Shown one piece after another: positions 45,701-55,048 of a stretch of 64,000 bases of DNA. The translations under genes were made by a program, and so were the position numbers. The notes beneath the pieces were generated by a model. It was not told the origin of the DNA and made no database searches. It saw nothing but the letters and a program-made list of their open reading frames with translations. The DNA lies in NCBI RefSeq assembly GCF_900167945.1, contig NZ_FUZA01000004.1:186001-250000 (forward strand). The letters are read 5' to 3'. Numbering within the stretch: position 1 is the first letter of the stretch; the number at the start of each line of letters is the position of its first letter. This stretch comes from Dyadobacter psychrophilus. Lineage in GTDB: Bacteria; Bacteroidota; Bacteroidia; Cytophagales; Spirosomataceae.

Positions 45701-46114
45701 CTGGTAGGAGCCGATAAGTTGAACGAAGCCCAGGTTTTATCAGCAGATTATTTTCAGAATGCGGTTTTAGTGAATGATGGAAAAGGAAATTTTGAAGTAA
45801 AACCATTAGGATACAAAGCGCAATGGACGCCATTTTACGATGCGCAGATCATTGATGCAAATGGTGATAAATTGCCTGATGTGCTCATTATGGGCAATTT
45901 TTATAACTGCAACATTCAAATGGGGCGCTATGACAGCGATTTTGGAACCGTGCTTATTAACCGCGGGAATTGCAATTTTACACCCGAACCTTTAAAAGGG
46001 TTACAGGTGAAAGGGCAGGTAAAGCATTTGAAAAATATCAGATTAAAAAGCGGAGACGCAATTGTTGCTGCGAGAAATGACGACAAGCTGGTTGTCATCA
46101 GAAGAAAGAAATAG
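42779..46114 (+). CDS. VCBS/FG-GAP repeat and ASPIC/UnbV lipoprotein (CRTAC1-like), second copy
   Basis: This 1111-residue lipoprotein (lipobox AGFSC, Cys22) has the same layout as the preceding gene: a propeller with DLNNDG, DINQDG and DYDLDGDLD loops, an ASPIC/UnbV domain near residues 500-590 (GTKCLVFK, PVRGFQSSMEVP, IGLG), and a second propeller (DINHDGLDD, DFDGDGDLD). The two share domain order and many fixed segments but are clearly diverged, so this is an old tandem duplication. It ends four bases before the stop of a convergent TonB receptor gene. It is probably surface exposed with the SusC/SusD pair. The function is unknown. Confidence 0.92.
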   Translation: MLFRKIFFRILPFVLFLAGFSCSKEKDIAEYDFDLLTAEKTGIDFSNTLKPTKDFNIFYYMYFYNGGGVGAGDLNNDGLVDLCFTGNQEPNRIYLNKSGMKFEDVTEKANFTGEKGWSNGVSIVDINQDGMLDIYISQVGNFETMKGHNLLFVCQEIKDGIPVYAEKSKDYGLDLVVFGTQAMFFDYDLDGDLDMFQLNHSVHQNGTFGRRALFENVYHPLAGDKLFRNDNGKYIEVSKTTGIHSSALGYGLGLGVGDINFDGYPDMYIGNDFHENDYLYINQKNGAFLDMTDSSLMHTSQFSMGVDIGDLNNDIFPEIVSLDMLPSNYEILKKSEGEDMYSIFKYKIRQGYNYQFARNNLQYNNGNGSFSEIGMYSGVHSTDWSWAALFSDFNNDGLKDLFISNGIPKRMNDTDYIKFVSDDVVQEKIRNKNFDENDPGLADKLPEIKLNNKFFANKGDLAFQDMEGLVRNDQVSYSNGSVYADLDNDGDLDIVTNNINEKAFVYENLNSKKVSKGDYTRIYLKGKPGNVNAIGTKCLVFKKDKVLSFEKFPVRGFQSSMEVPMNIGLGKKTDVDSMIVIWPDNRFQVLRTADLKDSLALSYKNDLPVFDYQKFKTSRETKNYTFDDIAAQLGVDVKHEENNFVEFDRNSLIPFEVTADGPALSIADINHDGLDDIFVGSSKKHRNHLFLQTNKGVFNESLQAALLKDSTYEEVSAEWVDVNRDSHPDLVVATGGNEYVNNSEFQMPRIYLNDGKGNLSAKADAFTNIYVTASCVVPFDFTGDGIVDLFIGGRAVPLNYGEIPKSYLLKNDGSGKFADVTGQYAKELSSVGYVKNARLADLDKDGDQDLLLALEWEGIVMMQNNGKSFSKKMLTEKKGWWNFVMPYDFDGDGDLDILAGNLGLNSRMKANAEQPVKMYINDYDGNGRKEPLLTYYLNGKEALFPTKLEMEKQMPVIRKKYIFATDFAKASIGDLVGADKLNEAQVLSADYFQNAVLVNDGKGNFEVKPLGYKAQWTPFYDAQIIDANGDKLPDVLIMGNFYNCNIQMGRYDSDFGTVLINRGNCNFTPEPLKGLQVKGQVKHLKNIRLKSGDAIVAARNDDKLVVIRRKK

Positions 46115-46118
46115 CACC

Positions 46119-48509
46119 TCAAAAGGTAAAATTATAAGCAACCGTCGCAATGGGCGTTGCGAAAATATTCAGCTGATAACTTTTAGTAACGGCATTTTCT
46201 GTTTTGAAAAATACAGAATAGGCATTTTGGCGGGAGTAAAGGTTATAAATTGAGAATGTCCAATGTCCCTGCCATCTCCGGTTTTTCATGCTTGGATTGT
46301 AAATGTTCCAGGCGAAATCAAGTCGGTGATAATCGGGAATGCGTTTGTTATTGCGCTTGTCGTAAAACGGGTAAACATTGTTTTGATAATTTATGAAGCC
46401 AATCGGCTCGGAATAAGGCCTTCCGGTGCTATACGCAAAGGTGAAGCCGAACGAATTGTGGCTATCTACGGTGATATCGAGCGACGCGTTGAAAGTATGC
46501 GGTTTGTCGTAATTGGCCGGATACCAGTCGCCCCGGTTTACTTTTTCGATTAATGCGGCATCTTCGCCGACAATGTTCAAAGATCTCGCATAAGTGTAAT
46601 TTGCCCATCCTTTTAGCTTTCCTTTTTTCTTGGAAAGCATCATTTCCACGCCATAGGACTTGTTTTTCCCCTGGATCATCTGCGTTTCGGGATATTCCTG
46701 TAGAAGAAAATCTGCCCCGGGTTTGTAATCTATAATGTTTTTGGCATTGCGATAATAACCTTCTAATGTGATCTCATAAATGTTATCATTGAACGACTGA
46801 TAAAATCCCGCTGTGAATAGGTGGCTGATCTGCGGTTTAATGTGCGTATCGCTCGTTTTCCAACGCGAAGTCGGAATAGGCGTGGCCGTGTTTGAAACCA
46901 CCTGAATGTATTGCCGCATCAGGTTATAGCCGAATTTGAATGAAATGCGATCATTAAGCGCATAACGCAATCCCACACGCGGCTCGGGTCCGCCATATGC
47001 TTTTGAAACCTTGCCTTTGTTATAAACCGTTGAATCCACAACTGAAAAGTCATCCCTCGGCTGATCGGGCAGGTAATTCCGGACCACAGCCTTGCCCGTT
47101 GCCATAAAGAAAGAATAGCGCAATCCGAGCGAAATAGCCAGTTTTTTTGAAAAATTGATCTCATCATCCGCATACCAGGCCACTTCATTGGCATGTTCGG
47201 TCGGCGTTGCAATGTAGTTCACGCTCCGACTCAAACCCGGTTCCAGAGTCCCGGGCGATATCACATATTGTGTCGCAATAAACCCGGTTTCAAACTTGTG
47301 GTTGGACAGCTGATAATTAATGTTGGACTTGACCTGACGTTGCTCCACAGCCGATTCCAATTTTACCAAATTGCCCGTTTCCTTTTCTTTGGTGCCGATA
47401 TCCGGCGCATATTTCGCATAAATGGCCGTCGTTTGAAGGCTAATTTCCGGACTGATCAAATGCAGCCAGCGCAGCATGCCATTGGTTGTAATGTGCTTGT
47501 AATAAGTATCCGTTCCTACAACATTGGGCAGGTTAGTAAGCAGGTCTGTTTTAAAATAATCATTGCTGTAATAGCCCATAAAAGTGAGCGTATTTTTGTT
47601 GTTGATCTTCCAAAAGGACTTGGCCGAAAGTTCTCCAAACTTGGCGCTGATGTTGTTCAGTTTCTTGTCAAGCTTCGGGAGAATAAAGTCGTTGAACGCA
47701 CCCCGGCCGGCCAGGTAAATGCCCAGTTTTCCTTTGATAACAGGCACATCCACCATCAATCTGTTCGATACCAGGCTAATGCCGCCTTCCAGTCTTAGCT
47801 TTTCCAGGTTTGGGTTTTTAGTTGAGATATCCAACACAGAAGCAACCCGGCCGCCGAAACGCGCGGGAACATTTCCTTTGTAAAGATCCAGGCTGTTAAC
47901 CGTGTTCGGAGGAATGACAGAAAACAAGCCAAACATATGGGTCGGGTTAAAGATCGGCGTGTCATCCAGCAGAATGAGCGTTTGATCCGTTGTTCCGCCC
48001 CTGATATTGACACCATTGGACGCCTCACCAACGCTCGAAACGCCGGGCAGCATTTGAAGACTTCTTAAAATGTCCAGTTCTCCAAAGGCAGAAGGCAGCT
48101 TTTCCAGCGTCTTAATGTTGATTTGCAATGAGCCTAAAATAGGCTGTCGAATCGTTTGATCAAATCCTTTGCTGGTAATGATCACTTCTTCCAACTGGCT
48201 CGAAGTTGTCGTCATCAATACATCGAAATGGATTTTCGGCGTGCCGCTTTTTATGAAAACTTTAAAAGACTCGTAACCTACATGCCGGATTACCAACACG
48301 TGATCGCCGCTGGGAAGATTAATTGTAAAATTGCCTTTCTCATCCATCTGCGCCGCCGACCAGCTTTTCCTGTAATCGATTATGATAGCGGCCGAGGGCA
48401 ATGGAGCAAGCGTCGCCGAATCTCTGACTGTGCCCGTGATCGTGAGTCCCTGCGCGAATGCGGGTAGAACATTGACCAATAAGAAAAGAAAGTAGTATAG
48501 TCTTTTCAT
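46119..48509 (-). CDS. TonB-dependent receptor with carboxypeptidase-like N-terminal domain
   Basis: This 796-residue receptor has a signal peptide ending PAFAQ. A carboxypeptidase-like repeat (ITGTVRDSATLAPLPSAAIIIDY) lies at about 22-110, and the plug contains VNIRGGTTDQTLILLDDTPIFNP. A 22-strand-type barrel ends in a Phe. The partner gene upstream encodes a DUF4249 lipoprotein. This TonB receptor/DUF4249 pairing recurs in Bacteroidota and is thought to act like SusC/SusD with a different lid. The GH31 enzyme ahead of both suggests an alpha-linked glucoside or oligosaccharide substrate, which is an inference. Confidence 0.92.
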   Translation of the reverse strand: MKRLYYFLFLLVNVLPAFAQGLTITGTVRDSATLAPLPSAAIIIDYRKSWSAAQMDEKGNFTINLPSGDHVLVIRHVGYESFKVFIKSGTPKIHFDVLMTTTSSQLEEVIITSKGFDQTIRQPILGSLQINIKTLEKLPSAFGELDILRSLQMLPGVSSVGEASNGVNIRGGTTDQTLILLDDTPIFNPTHMFGLFSVIPPNTVNSLDLYKGNVPARFGGRVASVLDISTKNPNLEKLRLEGGISLVSNRLMVDVPVIKGKLGIYLAGRGAFNDFILPKLDKKLNNISAKFGELSAKSFWKINNKNTLTFMGYYSNDYFKTDLLTNLPNVVGTDTYYKHITTNGMLRWLHLISPEISLQTTAIYAKYAPDIGTKEKETGNLVKLESAVEQRQVKSNINYQLSNHKFETGFIATQYVISPGTLEPGLSRSVNYIATPTEHANEVAWYADDEINFSKKLAISLGLRYSFFMATGKAVVRNYLPDQPRDDFSVVDSTVYNKGKVSKAYGGPEPRVGLRYALNDRISFKFGYNLMRQYIQVVSNTATPIPTSRWKTSDTHIKPQISHLFTAGFYQSFNDNIYEITLEGYYRNAKNIIDYKPGADFLLQEYPETQMIQGKNKSYGVEMMLSKKKGKLKGWANYTYARSLNIVGEDAALIEKVNRGDWYPANYDKPHTFNASLDITVDSHNSFGFTFAYSTGRPYSEPIGFINYQNNVYPFYDKRNNKRIPDYHRLDFAWNIYNPSMKNRRWQGHWTFSIYNLYSRQNAYSVFFKTENAVTKSYQLNIFATPIATVAYNFTF

Positions 48510-48528
48510 TCACAAATCATTTTGGCAC

Positions 48529-49740
48529 TTACTGGGTCCATTTCCAGTCTTTTGGTAAAAATGGAGAACGCGATCGGCTCCTTTTGCAAATAGACAGCGG
48601 GATGAAAGGCCGCTCGGGCGAACGCTCTTCCAGGATTGGATCGCGGTTATGAATGGTTTTAAACAGTTGGTTCAGCACAGCCGCATTCTTTATATTTTTT
48701 CTCCAAAGCATTGTCCTGTATTCCGAAACCGACGACGCCGTAAAAAAACCGATAATGAGCTCGTTTTTATCATTTTGGTTTAAAACGTTGCCCTGGATCG
48801 GCGCAGGCGGCGTGTCGGCCAGTGTTCCCGAATTATTAGCCTGGTCCTGTATGAGTTTTAAAAATCGGTAAGCATTCGGAGTAAGCGAATTTTGCTGCAA
48901 GCTTACCAGGCATGGATTGGACTGTAAAAGCGGGATCTGTGCGACCATCTTGTCTTTTTGGCTCTGCCCGTTGGTGTAGATGTCCGAGAAAATGGTGATG
49001 TCTGTGCTGTAAAAAATATCCCAGCAAAGATCTTCGCAGGTGTAATCGTAAATGTTGTTGAATTTGAGCGTCAGGTCTTTGAAACAGTCGCCGTCTACAC
49101 CGTTTTCGGAAGGAAAGAGATAGTATTTTCCCTGGTTGCAGGTTGTACAGGTTTTTTGTAATTCCCAAAGTGTCCATTGCCAGCGATAAAAATTTTTTTC
49201 GCCTGCCGGATCATCAAAATCCAGATAAATGTCGTTGCTGGGCGTGAATTCGCCATAATATTCGGAAAGTTTGGGAATGCCTTTGGGATTGAAAACATCA
49301 TAGGCCCGCTTAACCGCCGAAACCGGGAGCATTTTTTCAGACGAAGACTTATAGTTTTTTCCACTTTCCGTCTGAAATTCCAACTCATATGCATCACCAA
49401 CTTTCCCCTTGAAATTGACGGGAAGCTGATAAATCCCGGGTTCAACTTCTGTCAGATTGAGAGTTTGCGTGCCATTAACAATGATTTTGGCCTTCGCTTT
49501 TTCCAATGGCAATGTCGATTGCCCTTTTGTCCAGATCGTTTGCGTGAATTCGGAGCTTTCATTTTTTGCCTCAGGGTTTGTTTTGGATAAAGTGATAAAC
49601 TGCGGTCCGTCCAGATCAGTAACCACGCCATCGACAACAACATACTCCGTTGAACTTCCGAAATCGACACTATAAGGCTCGACACAAGCCGTAACGCCTG
49701 TTATCAGTGTTGTAAGTAAAATAGAAAGCCGGTAATTCAT
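48529..49740 (-). CDS. DUF4249 lipoprotein
   Basis: This 403-residue lipoprotein (lipobox GVTAC, Cys19) begins its mature part with YVVVDGVVTDLDGPQFITLSKT, the typical opening of DUF4249. Several Cys pairs in the middle (CTTCNQGKYY and YTCEDLCWD) may form disulfides at the surface. It sits 19 bases upstream of the TonB receptor gene and is likely its surface partner or ligand-binding lid. It follows the GH31 gene by three bases. No enzymatic motif is seen. Confidence 0.9.
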   Translation of the reverse strand: MNYRLSILLTTLITGVTACVEPYSVDFGSSTEYVVVDGVVTDLDGPQFITLSKTNPEAKNESSEFTQTIWTKGQSTLPLEKAKAKIIVNGTQTLNLTEVEPGIYQLPVNFKGKVGDAYELEFQTESGKNYKSSSEKMLPVSAVKRAYDVFNPKGIPKLSEYYGEFTPSNDIYLDFDDPAGEKNFYRWQWTLWELQKTCTTCNQGKYYLFPSENGVDGDCFKDLTLKFNNIYDYTCEDLCWDIFYSTDITIFSDIYTNGQSQKDKMVAQIPLLQSNPCLVSLQQNSLTPNAYRFLKLIQDQANNSGTLADTPPAPIQGNVLNQNDKNELIIGFFTASSVSEYRTMLWRKNIKNAAVLNQLFKTIHNRDPILEERSPERPFIPLSICKRSRSRSPFLPKDWKWTQ

Positions 49741-49743
49741 CGC

Positions 49744-52485
49744 TTATTGAATAACTATTTTCCTTGTGAAAAATTGACCTTGGCTGTTGCGGAGCCTAAC
49801 CAAATATGCGCCACCTGAAAGTTGTAAATCCAGGCTCAAATCCAGCACTTTTCCTTTGCTATGCTGCCCTAATGACTGCTTATAGACAGATTTTCCGGCT
49901 AAATTATAAATGTCCAGTTCATAAAAGCCCGATTCCGGAATGCTGATCTCAACCGAAAGCGGCGCGCGCCCAGGATTTGGAAAAACGTTTAAAACTTTAC
50001 TATTAAGGCCAGGTTCTGAGCCCGTAATCACGGAAAGCCCTTCGCGAAGCACCGAAATGTTAGCGGTCACATTACAATCCCAGTCGAACTGAACTTTCAG
50101 CTGCCGTTTTAAGAGATCGTAGTAAGCCGTTCCGTTCTTAAGTTCATTGATAAGGTAAACAATCGGGATGGCTTTGCCATTAAGCATCATAGAAAGCGGC
50201 GCAGATGTAACATTCTCTATATCAAAAATTAAATGCCTTTTAGCCAGCGATTTATCAAAGCTTTTGGTTCTCTCAATGGTCACATTAACATGGTCATTGG
50301 ATACTTTCCCTTCAAAATGGATCAGCTCATACTGCGCTTTACCCAGGGAGTTGGGATCAATGCCATCATCATGAAACATCGTAAATTCCGACGTAGGAAC
50401 GGAAATGTCCTGGAAGAACTTGATAGTCAGGCTGTCGGAGTTATAAAAGCCCGTTGATTTTTTTGTGGTTGATGTTGCAAAGGGAATAAAGCTGCCGCCT
50501 TTGGCGTAAACCGGAATGTGATCGACATTAACTTTTGGGAAAATGTCCGCATTCCCGTTGTGCACCTCGCTCGTCCATAAATTGAACCACTTTCCTGGCG
50601 GGAGGACCACCTGCCGGGAGGGCATGCCGTGCAGCAGGACCGGCGCGATCAGCAGATTTTCTCCAAAAAAATACTGATCATTCAAATTGGCAAGCGCCTT
50701 ACTATTGATGAAATAATCCATAGGCAGGCAAATGGGCCGCCCGGAAACGCTGTTTTTCCATGCCAGTGAATAAATGTAAGGCAACAACTGATAACGAATG
50801 TTCGCGTATTTCTTAACCGTGCTGTAAAAAGGCTCGCTGAGATTGAACGGCTCAACATTTTCGCGCTGGCCGCTGCTTCTTAAAATCGGAGTAAAAGTGG
50901 CAAATTGAAACCAACGCAGATCCAGCTCTTCATCTTTGTCCGTCTTATCAGACATGGTAACCGTGCCACCCACGTCAGAGTGCATATAGGCAAGGCCGGA
51001 CATTCCTGCTTGTGTAATGATCGGAATTTGCAGCCTTAAACCAGCCCAGTAGCGGCCCACGTCACCGCTCCACGGCAATACGCCATATCGCTGCGACCCC
51101 GCCCACCCGGAGCGTGACAAGCTGAAAATACGCTTATTCGGGAAGTCTTTGGTGAAGTTGTTGTAAAAGGTTTTTGACCAAAATAGCGGATAAAGATTGT
51201 GGATCTGGAATGCGTTGCCCAACTCGTGAATTGCATCCCTGGCGTGGACATCAGGCTCGGTTTTGTCACTCCACCAGCCTGCTATTCCCTGATCCGCGAG
51301 TTTTTTATACTTTTCCCAAAGCCAGGATTGCGCGGCGGGTTTGAAAATATCGAGCAAACCAACCGTTGTGCTGCCAACGGTCTGAATGTAAGTGTTATTC
51401 GTTCCGGGCTTTTTTACGAAAAGCAACGCTGCCTCAGCCGGCTTATAATTTACAGATCTGGTGCTAATGTAAGGTTCGGCGACGAGTATTGTCTTAACGC
51501 CTTTTTCGCTGAGATTTTTGATCATTTCAGCTGGCTTAGGCCAGTTTTTAGCATCCCAATCCACATTTCCGCGCAAACTTTCGTCTCCATACCAATGCAT
51601 GTCCAATGCCAGTGCATCCAGCGGGAAGCCCTGATTTTGCAGCTTAGTAACCGCAACGGTCGCCTCGCTTTCGTTTTTATAACCCGATTTGGATTGAATG
51701 TAACCGAATGCCCATCGCGGAGGCAGCGGCTGGCGGCCGGTGAGAAGCGTGTAGTTCGCCAGGATCTCATCATTGTTATTTCCGTGAATCAGATAATAGG
51801 CCCATTTTCCGGTGCTTACCGATTCGACGCGGAGCAATGTTGAGTCCACCGCGCCGATATACATACGCATGGAGCCCGGGCGATCTGTGTCGAATAGGAG
51901 TCCGTATTTGTGAGAAGAAATGATAAACGGCACATTGAAACTCTGCGATAATCCCGTCGCCTGATCGTAATAAGCGTATTCCCAGGTGTTATAAAAGTCA
52001 AATGCCTTCCTGTTCAGATCCGGTCCGAATGGTCGGCTGCCGGCTCCGTGAAAAACGTCTTTTGGGTTAATGCTAAAAAGGAAACTAACAGAATCCCTGG
52101 TTTGCACAAAACCCCTCGTCTCCTTGATCGTGATATCGTTACCGGATTTCAGCGCAACATTCAGCGGGAATTTATCGATCACAAGCGTACACTTTCCGGA
52201 TCGGATTTCAATGCTGTTACTGGTTTCAATAGTGCTCTGTATTTCGCTCAACGGCGGCAGGACAACGGAGAAGGAACTATCCAGCGAAGGGGAGCTTTTT
52301 GAGGGAAGTAGCTGAATTTTAAATATTTCCGGAGAGAAGGATTGAATGTACATTGTCCCCCTCGTCCCCTGAATCGTAAGGCTTCCTTTTCCCTTTTCGT
52401 AACTAATAAAATTCCCTGCGCCTTGTCCGAAAGACAGTTTGCCAGCCAACACGAAAATTAAGACAAAGAAGTATTTGTATATCAT
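49744..52485 (-). CDS. GH31 family alpha-glycosidase with type IX secretion sorting domain
   Basis: This 913-residue secreted glycosidase has a signal peptide ending LSFGQ. An N-terminal beta domain is followed by a GH31 barrel with nucleophile Asp407 (WWSDKTEPD) and acid/base Asp475 (WSGDVGRYW). The middle also shows the PLDALALDMHWYG strand. The last 80 residues are a type A sorting domain of the type IX secretion system (NVFPNPG start, YNLAGKSV, ending KIVIQ). It should therefore act outside the cell or on its surface on alpha-linked glucosides, xylosides or galactosides. It is the first gene of an operon with DUF4249 and a TonB receptor, which presumably take up the product. Substrate specificity within GH31 cannot be fixed by eye. 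Confidence 0.93.
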   Translation of the reverse strand: MIYKYFFVLIFVLAGKLSFGQGAGNFISYEKGKGSLTIQGTRGTMYIQSFSPEIFKIQLLPSKSSPSLDSSFSVVLPPLSEIQSTIETSNSIEIRSGKCTLVIDKFPLNVALKSGNDITIKETRGFVQTRDSVSFLFSINPKDVFHGAGSRPFGPDLNRKAFDFYNTWEYAYYDQATGLSQSFNVPFIISSHKYGLLFDTDRPGSMRMYIGAVDSTLLRVESVSTGKWAYYLIHGNNNDEILANYTLLTGRQPLPPRWAFGYIQSKSGYKNESEATVAVTKLQNQGFPLDALALDMHWYGDESLRGNVDWDAKNWPKPAEMIKNLSEKGVKTILVAEPYISTRSVNYKPAEAALLFVKKPGTNNTYIQTVGSTTVGLLDIFKPAAQSWLWEKYKKLADQGIAGWWSDKTEPDVHARDAIHELGNAFQIHNLYPLFWSKTFYNNFTKDFPNKRIFSLSRSGWAGSQRYGVLPWSGDVGRYWAGLRLQIPIITQAGMSGLAYMHSDVGGTVTMSDKTDKDEELDLRWFQFATFTPILRSSGQRENVEPFNLSEPFYSTVKKYANIRYQLLPYIYSLAWKNSVSGRPICLPMDYFINSKALANLNDQYFFGENLLIAPVLLHGMPSRQVVLPPGKWFNLWTSEVHNGNADIFPKVNVDHIPVYAKGGSFIPFATSTTKKSTGFYNSDSLTIKFFQDISVPTSEFTMFHDDGIDPNSLGKAQYELIHFEGKVSNDHVNVTIERTKSFDKSLAKRHLIFDIENVTSAPLSMMLNGKAIPIVYLINELKNGTAYYDLLKRQLKVQFDWDCNVTANISVLREGLSVITGSEPGLNSKVLNVFPNPGRAPLSVEISIPESGFYELDIYNLAGKSVYKQSLGQHSKGKVLDLSLDLQLSGGAYLVRLRNSQGQFFTRKIVIQ

Positions 52486-52581
52486 AGACTTAAAACGCCC
52501 GCTCCCAGCACGCTCTCCTAAAATTAAGTCAAATAAAACAAATTTTCCTTCCTATTGTTTAATTATTTGGGGGGACATTGC

Positions 52582-53628
52582 TCATTGACAATCCTGGTAA
52601 TTGTATGTGGTTGTTTTGGTAATCAGGGTGCCTGATTGGGTAAAAGTCGTAACTGCGGTGGCAGGATATCCTGTACTATTATAGGTGTAGACCGTCTTTT
52701 CCTCGTAAGGCGGCCTATCAGGATAAACAGACTTGCTACTGACCAAATTATTGCTTCCATCCGTGAATTGCAGAATTCTCATTTCTTCGGGAATCCCTTT
52801 GAACTTCTGGGGAAGAAGCTTGTCAGGGTTAGGATTACTGTCGTGTGTTCTTGTCTCCAGGAACTGTTGTTTTGACTGGTAAATGGCCTCCACACTGAGA
52901 ATATTTCCATTGGCATCATATTTCAAATTGTATTCGCTATCCGGAGATGACGTCTGGACAAGTTGGCCTTTTTCGTCATACTTATTGGTAGGCGTTGATG
53001 CTTTCACCCCATTTTCAAATTGTGTTACCGAAGAGCTGTTGCCGATAGTTTCGGTTATTGTTTTAATAACCCCTCCTGTTTCATATATGTATTCCTTTTT
53101 AGCCTCCGGATTAACTTTTACATCCAGGTTTCTTTCACTCCTAAAATCCACAACACTTGTTCGGGTGGCACTTCGTACCAGATCTGACTCATATTGGAAT
53201 GTATTGACTTCTTTTGCTACGATTTTGCCATGGCGATAGGGTGGATAATTTGCGTAGAGAAACGAAGCGGTTTTCCCTCCTTCCTGTAATGTAAGTGTAG
53301 TTATTGCCATTTCAGTAAGAAATCCTTGCTCATTGTATTTAAGAATGTAGGATTTTGTTTCGGTGACGTCAGAGTTGACCAGTTCAGTATACATCTCTCT
53401 GTTAATTGTTCTTCTTGTAGCGGACGCCTCAATCAGTTTTCCTTCATCATCTTGTTTGAAGTCAGATACATACGTTTCGCTAAAAATGTCACCGGGGCTG
53501 GTCTGCTCCATCTTGTAACTCTGACCGATATACCGACATAATTTTGGTGTCGTATTCTCATCTTTTGAGCAGGAAATTGACAATCCTGAAACGACAATAA
53601 AGGTAAGTGTTGATCTGAGCAAGCGCAT
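52582..53628 (-). CDS. Lipoprotein of unknown function with YD-like repeats
   Basis: This 348-residue lipoprotein has a lipobox LSISC (Cys20). The mature part contains repeated beta-hairpin segments of the form YDEKGQLVQTSSP, YDANGNILSVEA and YNEQGFLTEMAI. These resemble the YD/RHS-like units common in Bacteroidota surface lipoproteins. No catalytic motif is present. It stands alone next to a beta-barrel protein gene on the same strand, separated by 40 bases, so the two may be co-transcribed. I cannot assign a function. Confidence 0.8.
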   Translation of the reverse strand: MRLLRSTLTFIVVSGLSISCSKDENTTPKLCRYIGQSYKMEQTSPGDIFSETYVSDFKQDDEGKLIEASATRRTINREMYTELVNSDVTETKSYILKYNEQGFLTEMAITTLTLQEGGKTASFLYANYPPYRHGKIVAKEVNTFQYESDLVRSATRTSVVDFRSERNLDVKVNPEAKKEYIYETGGVIKTITETIGNSSSVTQFENGVKASTPTNKYDEKGQLVQTSSPDSEYNLKYDANGNILSVEAIYQSKQQFLETRTHDSNPNPDKLLPQKFKGIPEEMRILQFTDGSNNLVSSKSVYPDRPPYEEKTVYTYNSTGYPATAVTTFTQSGTLITKTTTYNYQDCQ

Positions 53629-53668
53629 CGGGACCTAAAATGAGGTTAATAAGCTGATTAATGCTGAT

Positions 53669-55009
53669 TTACAATTTATAATTCGCCGAAAGACCCACAC
53701 TGAACATGCGCAAATATTGGTCATATGAATGCCAGAAGCTGGATTCGAACACTCCAAATCCGGTATCAGGTGCAGAAGTGTCATTTTGGGTTTTTGTAAG
53801 AAATGTCCGATTGCGAATTTTTGGATAAAGCCCACCGGTGAATTTCGCAGAGGCATTTAATGTAATGCGCTTGTTTAAAGCATAATCAACACCTAATCCA
53901 GCATTGAAACCAACAAGATATTTCTTTGAATCTAATTTTGTCCATCTATAAAAATAGCCCATTTCCGATTGTGCGTCTTCTTGATAGCCAGTGGCTTGCT
54001 TGATTTGGTTTTTAAGCATTATCGCAACGGTCGGACCCGCGAAGGCGTAAGGTTTAAACTTGCTTCGTTCGTCGCGGTTCAAATTTACATTCATTGCCAG
54101 GTCAAAATGAAGTGCTTGGTAGGAGAAAGCAGTCGTTTTAAGATCAGTATCGTATTTTTTTGGTATGAGAATGGACTGGGGAAACGGAATAACATGAACG
54201 CCGGTGTTTTCCATGAAGATGTTTTCAGCCTTCGTACTATTAAAATAGACACCAAACTCAATTCCCACTCTTTTCGAAAGATCCAGGTCCGCACGAAGGC
54301 CTAAGGGAATGGATGAAGTGCTGGTAAATTCGGTTTTTCGATAGGCAACCCTTCCTTTCACAGTGCCTGCATTAATGTCAAAAGCTGTGTTATTGTAGCC
54401 ATAGCCAATATAAGGACCAATGCGAACGGAGGCTTTAAACTGATTCAGGCTCTCCTCGAAAGTTTCCGAATCAGCACCCCGGGACTGATTTGCGTAAAGC
54501 GTCAGGTTTTTTAGATATCGGGCCGAGTATTGTGGCTGGATGTTGGATTTGATATAATATGCTTCCAAAAGCTCTTTTCCAAAGATAATGGGCAGTGCAC
54601 GTTTTATATGTTGCTGAGAAATAACAAGCACTGAATCTTTTTTCTCGATATAAAATAGTTTGTTTTTCTCATTGAATAAAAGACTGAACGGACCTTTTAC
54701 AAGCAATACGAATAATGCGCTGCCTTTCCCTGCAACTTTGCTTACATAATATTTACCGTTCCCGTTTTTAATTTCCAAAATTTCAGCAAAAGGGATCGAC
54801 CGTTTTCCTTCCAGGCCTTTCAAGTAGAGATCTTGTTTTTTATAATTCAAAACAGCCTTACCAATAACTGGTTTTATCTGATTTTTCAGAAAAACGCTGT
54901 CATTTTGAGCAGAGGAAAAATAGGAGATAAATAGCAGTGCAATGCAAAGAATTGAAGGCCGGAAAAGTCGCACAAAAAATACATTTGGAGTTGTTTCCAA
55001 ATGTATCAA
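53669..55009 (-). CDS. Outer-membrane beta-barrel protein of unknown function
   Basis: This 446-residue protein has a signal peptide ending YFSSAQ at about residue 35. The first 160 mature residues form a soluble part with repeated Lys-rich hairpins (KGLEGKRSIPFAEILEIKNG). The C-terminal 270 residues alternate polar and aromatic residues in strands such as VRIGPYIGYGY, FDLAMNVNL and RMFSVGLSANYKL, ending in Leu, as outer-membrane barrels do. It resembles the small-barrel PorT/OmpW-like proteins of Bacteroidota. The lipoprotein gene downstream may encode a partner. No function is proposed. Confidence 0.82.
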   Translation of the reverse strand: MIHLETTPNVFFVRLFRPSILCIALLFISYFSSAQNDSVFLKNQIKPVIGKAVLNYKKQDLYLKGLEGKRSIPFAEILEIKNGNGKYYVSKVAGKGSALFVLLVKGPFSLLFNEKNKLFYIEKKDSVLVISQQHIKRALPIIFGKELLEAYYIKSNIQPQYSARYLKNLTLYANQSRGADSETFEESLNQFKASVRIGPYIGYGYNNTAFDINAGTVKGRVAYRKTEFTSTSSIPLGLRADLDLSKRVGIEFGVYFNSTKAENIFMENTGVHVIPFPQSILIPKKYDTDLKTTAFSYQALHFDLAMNVNLNRDERSKFKPYAFAGPTVAIMLKNQIKQATGYQEDAQSEMGYFYRWTKLDSKKYLVGFNAGLGVDYALNKRITLNASAKFTGGLYPKIRNRTFLTKTQNDTSAPDTGFGVFESSFWHSYDQYLRMFSVGLSANYKL

Positions 55010-55048
55010 AGGAAACTCGATTTTACTTAATTTTTTATAAAATTAATA

